Source of the DNA: Streptomyces sp. NBC_00568
Lineage (GTDB): Bacteria; Actinomycetota; Actinomycetes; Streptomycetales; Streptomycetaceae
NCBI RefSeq assembly: GCF_026341855.1
Contig: NZ_JAPENW010000002.1
Coordinates: 62,001-126,000 of the forward strand
DNA length: 64,000 bases
Direction: 5' to 3'
The translations under genes were made by a program, and so were the position numbers. Below, piece by piece: positions 59,015 to 64,000 of the stretch (its first letter is position 1; every line of letters starts with the position of its first letter). The notes under the pieces were generated by a model. That model did not search any database. It was not told the origin of the DNA and saw nothing but the letters and a program-made list of their open reading frames with translations.

Positions 59015-61627
59015 GTGGAACGGTCCGAACCGGAGCACGTGGAGTTCCAAGGGCCCGTCGAGCTCGCCCTGATCGGTGATCACAACCGTGTCACCGTGCA
59101 CCGGCACGCACCGCAACTGCCCGCGCCGTTCCTCGCCCCCAGCCGGCCCACCGGCCTGCTCGTGGGCCGGGACGAACTGCGCGACCGGATCCGCCAGTTG
59201 CTCACCGGGAATGTCGTGGGCCTGTACGGACTGCCGGGTGTCGGCAAGACAGCACTCGCCTTGGACCTCGCCTACGACGAAGCGGTCCGGGCCCGCTACC
59301 CCGACGGCGTGCTGTGGGCGGGCCTCGGTGTCCGCTGCGATGTGCTGCGTCACCTGGCCGAGTGGGGCGAGCAGGTCGGGCTGAGCGCGCAGGACCTGCG
59401 AGAACACACCGTGGCCGGCTGGTCCGAGGCACTCCACCGCAAGATCGGCGCGCGGCGCTTCCTGCTGATCGTGGATGACGCCTGGGACCCCGACGACGCG
59501 CTGGCTCTGCAGGTGGGCGGGCCGAACTGCGCCCAGCTGGTGACCAGCAGGTTCCCGGGAATTGCGCTGGAATTCGGCGGCAGCGTACTGCACGTGGACG
59601 AACTGCTGCACGAGCAGAGCCTGCACCTGCTGGAGGCGCTCGCCGGGGACGCCGTACAGTCCAATCCGCCGGCGGCGGCCCAGCTGGTCTCCCTGGTCGG
59701 CGGGCTGCCGCTGGCCCTGACCCTCATGGGGCACCACCTCAAGGGCGCGGCCCTGGGCGGGCAGCCGGGTGTCGCCGAGACACTCGAACGTCTACGGCTG
59801 GCCGAGCAGCGCCTGCAGCTGGCGCGGCGGCAGGCGCCGAGCGCCGCACACCCCAGCATCCCCGGTGACCTGCCGATCTCCCTGCTCGCGGTGCTGGACG
59901 TCGGCTACACCTGGCTGTCCGCCGCCGCGCAGCAGGCCCTGTGCGACCTGGCCGCATTCCCTCCCAAACCCAACACCTTCGGATCGGGCCCGGCACAAGC
60001 GGTCACCGGGGCGGCGCCGGAGACCCTGCACACCGTCCTGCAAGCGGGACTTGTAGAGCCGGCCGGCAAGGACCGCTGCGCGATGCACCAGGTGGTACAT
60101 GATTTTGTACGCGCCAAGGGCATCCCCGCCGCCGCGGAACGCCGCATGGTCGAGGTGTTCGTGGGCATGATCCGCCAAGGGGCCGATGGAGCCGAGGAAG
60201 GTGCCATGACCAGTGAGGGCTTCCAGCGCGAGCTCGGCAACATCCTGCAGGCGCTGGACCATGCGCACCAGCACGGTCTGCACGAAGCGCTGCTCGACGG
60301 CGTAGAAGCCGCCTATCCCGTGCTCATCCACCGCGGCCTGTACACCGTGGCCGAGCCGCACCTTGCACACGCCCTGCACGCGGCACGCGCGATGGGGGAC
60401 GTACGGGCCGAGGCCCGCACCCTGCTGCGCCTGGGCAGCGTCGTTCTCGAGCGGGGCGAGCTGAGGCTGGGCGACCGGTATCTCGACGAAGGAATGCAGT
60501 GCGCCCAACAGACCGACTCGGTGGGCGAGGTCGTCGAAATCCTCCTGAAGATGGGCTGGAGCACCGGCATGCGTGGCGACCTGGAGCGTGCCAGGCGGCA
60601 TTTCGCCGACGCCCTGATCGGTGCCCAGGGTGCCGAAGCCGTGCCGGCGCTGCAGGGCATTGGGTGGGTCGCGGGACTTCAGGGGCGGCACAACGAGTCC
60701 GCCACGCATCTGCGCCGCGGGCTCGAGCTCGCCCGCGAGAGCGGAGAGCCCGCCCAGATCGCGGGCCTGCTGCAGGTCGCGGGTTGGATGCGAGCGCTGG
60801 CCGGCGACTACGCGGAATCCGCGGCGTTCTTCGAGGAATGCCTGGACCTGTCCCGCAGAGAACACCTGGCCACCGACGAGGTGGACGCGCTGCACGGTCT
60901 CGGCTGGCTCGCCATCGAACGCGGCCACCACGACCGGGCCCGCACCCTGCTCGCAGAGGCCTTGCAACTGGCCCGCGACCTCGACTACCACGAGCGCGTC
61001 CCCATCCTGGTCAACAACGGCCGGGTGCTGGTCATGACCGGCGAACTCGAGGGCGGCGGTCGCCTCCTGCAAGAAGCCGAACAACTGGTCCGCGAACAGA
61101 ACCGCCCCGAAAAACTCAGTGAGACGCTACGGGAGTTGGCCCGATACGAACTGGCCACCGGAGCGCACGAGTCTGCCGAGCGCCATCTGGCGGAGAGTCT
61201 GCGGATCGCGGAACAGGTCGCGATGCGCGAGCCGTTGGCAGGCGCCCTTGAAGCCTCCGCCGAATACGAATTGGCGCAGGGCCACACCCCCGCCGCACGC
61301 GAGTTGCTTCTGCGCGCCACGCGTCTGGAGCGAGGAAACGCACCGGCGCTGGCTCGCCTGCGGCTGGGACTGGCCGTGGTTCACGAAGCCGAGGGAGATC
61401 TCGCAGCGGCCGGAGAGATGTACCGAGCAGCAGGCGCGGGCGCGGAACGCACAGGCCAGGAAGAGGTTGCCGCCCTGGGCCTGGCCGGAGCCGCTCGTGC
61501 CGTGGCCGCCTCCGGGAACCTGCAGGAGGCGCGGGTGTTGGGCACCGAGGCCCTGGAGCGGCTGCGTGCACTCACGAGCTCCCGTACGGCAGAGGTCCAG
61601 GAATGGCTCGACGGCCTGGAGACCTGA
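59015..61627 (+). CDS. NB-ARC/TPR receptor (NLR-like) with N-terminal RHIM-like motif
   Basis: 870 residues from GTG 59015, 13 bp after the effector stop, so one operon. Residues about 11-28 (FQGPVELALIGDHNRVTV) mirror the effector's C-terminal motif. The NB-ARC NTPase follows: LLVGRDELRDRIRQLL, Walker A GLYGLPGVGKTALALDLA, Walker B FLLIVDDAWDPDDAL, and the GLPLAL motif GGLPLALTLMGHHL. From about residue 390 to the end lie TPR-like helical repeats (ARTLLRLGSVVLERGELRLG and onward), the sensor. Expected action: ligand binding frees NTP-driven assembly, which nucleates the effector amyloid and kills or arrests the infected cell. It is carried inside the ISAs1-bounded segment. Confidence 0.9.
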   Translation: MERSEPEHVEFQGPVELALIGDHNRVTVHRHAPQLPAPFLAPSRPTGLLVGRDELRDRIRQLLTGNVVGLYGLPGVGKTALALDLAYDEAVRARYPDGVLWAGLGVRCDVLRHLAEWGEQVGLSAQDLREHTVAGWSEALHRKIGARRFLLIVDDAWDPDDALALQVGGPNCAQLVTSRFPGIALEFGGSVLHVDELLHEQSLHLLEALAGDAVQSNPPAAAQLVSLVGGLPLALTLMGHHLKGAALGGQPGVAETLERLRLAEQRLQLARRQAPSAAHPSIPGDLPISLLAVLDVGYTWLSAAAQQALCDLAAFPPKPNTFGSGPAQAVTGAAPETLHTVLQAGLVEPAGKDRCAMHQVVHDFVRAKGIPAAAERRMVEVFVGMIRQGADGAEEGAMTSEGFQRELGNILQALDHAHQHGLHEALLDGVEAAYPVLIHRGLYTVAEPHLAHALHAARAMGDVRAEARTLLRLGSVVLERGELRLGDRYLDEGMQCAQQTDSVGEVVEILLKMGWSTGMRGDLERARRHFADALIGAQGAEAVPALQGIGWVAGLQGRHNESATHLRRGLELARESGEPAQIAGLLQVAGWMRALAGDYAESAAFFEECLDLSRREHLATDEVDALHGLGWLAIERGHHDRARTLLAEALQLARDLDYHERVPILVNNGRVLVMTGELEGGGRLLQEAEQLVREQNRPEKLSETLRELARYELATGAHESAERHLAESLRIAEQVAMREPLAGALEASAEYELAQGHTPAARELLLRATRLERGNAPALARLRLGLAVVHEAEGDLAAAGEMYRAAGAGAERTGQEEVAALGLAGAARAVAASGNLQEARVLGTEALERLRALTSSRTAEVQEWLDGLET

Positions 61628-61783
61628 CACCACGACGGCCTCAGCGTCCGCGCAGTGAAGGGGCTACCACCTCGCTGTCGCGCAGGTCACATAGCGGACC
61701 TGTCACGCGGGGCGCCACTCGCCCGTCCTGATGCCGAAATGCCCCGGGACACACCCAGGGGCACGACATCAGGAAAAGTCATC

Positions 61784-61900
61784 ATGCGTGTATTCGTTGC
61801 CGGAACCACCGGGGTGATCGGCCGGGCGCTCGTTCCGCTGCTCACCTCCGTGGGACACGAGGTCATCGGGCAACCGCCCTGCCATGAACGGGAGGCCACC
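61784..61900 (+). pseudogene. NAD-dependent epimerase N-terminal stump
   Basis: ATG 61784 with AGGAAAAG upstream. RVFVAGTTGVIGRALVPLLT is the GxxGxxG Rossmann start of an extended SDR/epimerase. The similarity ends after about 30 residues, shortly before the right ISAs1 end, so the gene is truncated at the segment's edge. Confidence 0.65.
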
Positions 61901-61994
61901 GCGACGACCTCGGCCTGGTCGCCACTGCCGCGCAGCGCGGGACCGCCGGCATCGCCCTGGCAGATCACGGCCTTGTCCGACCGTTCACAGGTGA

Positions 61995-62122
61995 TCAGGC
62001 GACTTGGTAGGCCACCTTGATCATCGGAGCTTCGTTGCATGCGGGGCCGACATCGTGAAGGCTCGTCACCCCCCTGTGACCTGCCGCTTCTTACTGTCAC
62101 CCGGGACTATGAATCAGCCCTG
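61995..62122 (-). repeat. Diverged ISAs1 end remnant (right arm)
   Basis: Aligns with 57805-57930, sharing GCGACTTGGTAGG, TTGATCATCGGAGCTTCGTT, TGTGACCTGC and ATGAATCAGCCCTG, but differs at roughly a fifth of positions. It is therefore a related element's end, not a fresh duplicate. It directly abuts the right copy of CGTCGTCAGG. Confidence 0.75.
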
Positions 62123-62149
62123 CGTCGTCAGGCGACAGACTCGCCTCGA

Positions 62150-62600
62150 TCAATCGGCCGCCAGATGAAAGAGCTGGTATTCAGCAACAGTTCTGAAACC
62201 CATTCCGCGATAGACAGAAGCCCCAATTCGTTGGCCTGCAGGGTGGCTATGCTCAGCCCACTCCCTGCCCGCCTGCAGGGGCAACTGTCAAAGCTGCTCC
62301 GATTCCCTTGCGGCGAAGTTCCTCCGTCGTGGTCACGACATAATTGCCAGCCGCTCCGCGAGCGTCGAGCATGAGGGCAGTCCCAACCGCTTCACGTTGA
62401 TGCGCCCCGTCACGCGGACGATGTTCGACGCATCCCAACGCCGACTCGATCCCGAACGCGAAGTCCACGAGCGCCGGCTCCACACCGAACGAACGGCTGT
62501 AGGTATGCGTCCACTCGGCAAGGTGCAGCGACGCGAGGGCCGTGCCAATCTCGAGGCCGAAGCCTGAGAGCTACGGAGCACTAGGTCAGCCATGCTGGGA
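62150..62600 (-). pseudogene. GNAT acetyltransferase, several frameshifts
   Basis: Pieces in three minus-strand frames: ALMLDARGAAGNYVVTTTEE, LRRKGIGAALTVAP (acetyl-CoA loop) and SVYRGMGFRTVAEYQLFHLA with stop. Together they outline one GNAT protein of about 150 residues, broken at about 62290 and upstream. Confidence 0.6.
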
Positions 62601-62847
62601 ATTCAGCTGGCGACCGCGCTCTCACCGGTGAGACGTGGTAACGGCATCGGCGTTGGAAGGCAGCACGGAAGACCCAGGGGAAACGGATTCCCCAATCCAT
62701 GGGGTGCCTCAACTCAGTCCTTGCCGATGGCAATGAACCGAAGCGCAACACAGGACGTAGAAGGACTGCTGGGTATTGGCGTGCTTGTCACTCCAACGGC
62801 CAGACTCCGACGTCCAGACTGTGAGGCATGGAGCCTGCGACGTTCGA

Positions 62848-63198
62848 ATGCTGAAGAACCTGGATCGTGCGGTGGCTGTCCCCGCGAATGGAGAGGGAGT
62901 GGTCCTCATCGCTTTGCCCTACACAGGGGTGATGGTCACAGGCATGCTTGTGGCCATGGCTGCGGTGGCTTTCGGCAGGGGTCCCAGTGAAAGTCGCCTG
63001 TGGTGCGTCATCCTTACCGCAGCGGGCATTTACCCGCTCTTGCTATCAATTCTCGTGGGATGCGGAGGCGACCACCCGGGGTGGCCCCTACAAGTGTCCT
63101 GTGTCTGCGGTGGACTTGCTCTCGCAACCGTGCTGAGCCCTATGATGGGGCGTCAGCGACGGTTGCGCAGCGTTAGCAGGATGAACCGCGTCGCCTGA
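62848..63198 (+). CDS. Small membrane protein, unknown
   Basis: 116 residues from ATG 62848, or about 99 from GTG 62899. Three membrane segments: LIALPYTGVMVTGMLVAMAA, VILTAAGIYPLLLSILVGC and VSCVCGGLALATVLSP. The basic tail overlaps no other gene; it is convergent with the YdcF-type gene, with stops adjacent. No family recognised; start uncertain. Confidence 0.45.
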   Translation: MLKNLDRAVAVPANGEGVVLIALPYTGVMVTGMLVAMAAVAFGRGPSESRLWCVILTAAGIYPLLLSILVGCGGDHPGWPLQVSCVCGGLALATVLSPMMGRQRRLRSVSRMNRVA

Positions 63199-64000
63199 TC
63201 ATGCGACGATGGCCCAGCACTGCTGGATGATCACGAGGCTCACGGCCAGATTGGCCAGCTTGCAGCGGGAGATCAGGATGGCGGCGAACTCCCGCAGTGT
63301 TGCGCTGGGCAGGAAGTAGGCCGCAGTGGGAGATCCGAGAACCTGACCGCGCATGCCTATATCGCGTGCGATGAGGGCAGCACGGAACACATGGAAGTTG
63401 TTTGTGACCACAGCACACCGGTACTTCGGTTTACTGCCTTCCATGATCGCCTTGCTGAAGCGGAGATTCTCGAGTGTGGTACGGGATTGGTTCTCCTTCA
63501 CGATGGTGTCGGCAGGAAACCCGCGATCGATGAGGTATTGCGCCATCGCCTCGGCTTCTGGCATTGACTCGTCTGCTCCCTGGCCACCAGACGTGATGAG
63601 GGTGGGCCGGATGCCGTGCTGGGCGGCCTGGCTCTCGCAGACCTCACGTGCCCGCTCAAGTCGGCTCGCCAGAAGCGGAGGTACGCGAGTGCCACCGATG
63701 AGGCCGGAACCGAGGACGACGACGAAGTCCAGCTGCTTCCGGACCTTGAGGCGTCCGTAGAGGTATCCGTACGTGACGAAGCATGCAAAGAGAAAGGCGA
63801 AGTAGCACAGCAGCCCGAGGGTGATGCCCATGGCGAGGGTCAGCAGGTCGAGGTCTGCGTACACGGCGACCGGGAAGAGTACACCGACCACCACGATCGC
63901 CACACCAGCCAGCAAGGACAGGAGGTTGCCCAACCGCCTTCCTTCCTTGCGGAGCATCTCCAGACCATTGGTGATCAGGTAGTAGACGAAGAACAGCACC
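63199..64000 (-). CDS. YdcF/DUF218 family membrane protein (5' end outside window)
   Basis: At least 266 residues; the gene probably continues beyond the right edge. Two or three membrane helices (LLSLLAGVAIVVVGVLFPVA, LTLAMGITLGLLCYFAFLFA) precede a DUF218 domain with DFVVVLGSGLIGG, PTLITSGGQGADESMPEAEA, IVKENQSRTTLENLRFSKAI and VVTNNFHVFRAALIAR. These are the conserved Gly, Glu and Asn/His positions of YdcF-like proteins, which are thought to act in envelope metabolism (ElyC-like). The tail is hydrophobic. Unconnected to its neighbours. Confidence 0.85.
   Translation of the reverse strand, partial: VLFFVYYLITNGLEMLRKEGRRLGNLLSLLAGVAIVVVGVLFPVAVYADLDLLTLAMGITLGLLCYFAFLFACFVTYGYLYGRLKVRKQLDFVVVLGSGLIGGTRVPPLLASRLERAREVCESQAAQHGIRPTLITSGGQGADESMPEAEAMAQYLIDRGFPADTIVKENQSRTTLENLRFSKAIMEGSKPKYRCAVVTNNFHVFRAALIARDIGMRGQVLGSPTAAYFLPSATLREFAAILISRCKLANLAVSLVIIQQCWAIVA

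Larger units (their letters stand above)
56592..62132. mobile_element. ISAs1-bounded composite segment with 10-bp target duplication
   Basis: The 10-mer CGTCGTCAGG occurs at 56592-56601 and again at 62123-62132. Directly inside each copy is an ISAs1-type end: CAGGGGTGATTCATAG at 56602 and, inverted, CAGGGCTGATTCATAG ending at 62122 (15 of 16 match). ISAs1 elements make 8-10 bp duplications. Left arm: a complete ISAs1. Right arm: a diverged about 128-bp end remnant. Cargo: the Bell-like/NB-ARC conflict pair and a truncated epimerase. No matching repeat lies next to the inner end at 57930, supporting movement of the whole segment as a unit. Confidence 0.7.

Overview
The window is high-GC actinobacterial DNA, almost certainly Streptomyces. 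The evidence is a near-canonical Streptomyces-type RpoA, actinobacterial Ku, LexA and DnaE/ImuB-like proteins, GTG starts with GGAGG-type ribosome sites, and type I-E CRISPR repeats of the actinomycete kind. It reads as an accessory region such as a chromosome arm or large plasmid: insertion sequences, integrase stumps and decayed genes sit between intact but unconnected genes. There is no core operon. The only housekeeping-type gene is an extra stand-alone rpoA.

Layout. 1-4.7 kb: start of a lipase/acyltransferase (minus), then a caspase-like/STAND NTPase gene overlapping a WD40 gene. 4.9-11.6 kb: an HNH nuclease stump, a small gene with an amber stop, a DUF4240 gene, and a DnaE-type polymerase gene coupled to an ImuB-like gene. 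11.7-23.3 kb: IS630 relic, trypsin-STAND-TPR gene with its trypco2 partner, Ku, two unknown genes, a LexA paralogue, Nudix and HNH remnants, and a membrane protein coupled to a pentapeptide-repeat protein. 23.5-25.4 kb: a lower-GC pair encoding a ribosome-inactivating protein (frameshifted) and a ricin-type lectin. 25.4-28.9 kb: nested insertion sequences (IS630 split by IS110, then cut by IS3, which also truncates a HIT gene). 29.7-38 kb: dienelactone hydrolase, glycosyltransferase, quinone reductase, a STAND regulator, and a coupled HTH/membrane pair. 38.3-48.4 kb: rpoA paralogue, then regulators and oxidoreductases (IclR, TetR, AraC, MDR, GMC) with integrase and IS fragments between them. 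49-51.2 kb: SMI1/KNR4 protein, a cas3 stump and an orphan type I-E CRISPR array. 51.6-56.5 kb: GDSL hydrolase and two alpha/beta hydrolases. 56.6-62.1 kb: an ISAs1-bounded segment with a 10-bp target duplication, carrying a Bell-like effector and an NB-ARC/TPR receptor. 62-64 kb: GNAT remnant, small membrane protein, YdcF-type protein.

Theme. Three different NTP-dependent conflict systems (caspase-STAND/WD40, trypsin-STAND-TPR/trypco2, Bell-like/NB-ARC-TPR) lie within 64 kb, together with a dead CRISPR-Cas locus, a toxin pair and many mobile elements. The region behaves as a defence island and graveyard. DNA-damage functions (DnaE/ImuB-like, LexA paralogue, Ku) form a second cluster at 7-20 kb.

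Most notable observations: (1) the IS110 element has an intact insertion junction, and its bridge-RNA target and donor guides can be read directly by matching them to the flanks and ends; (2) the adjacent RIP and ricin-type lectin genes resemble a split bacterial ricin; (3) the effector C-terminus and NLR N-terminus at 59 kb carry matching RHIM-like motifs; (4) that module lies inside a segment with transposon ends and a target duplication. Family names come from reading the sequence, not from database searches.
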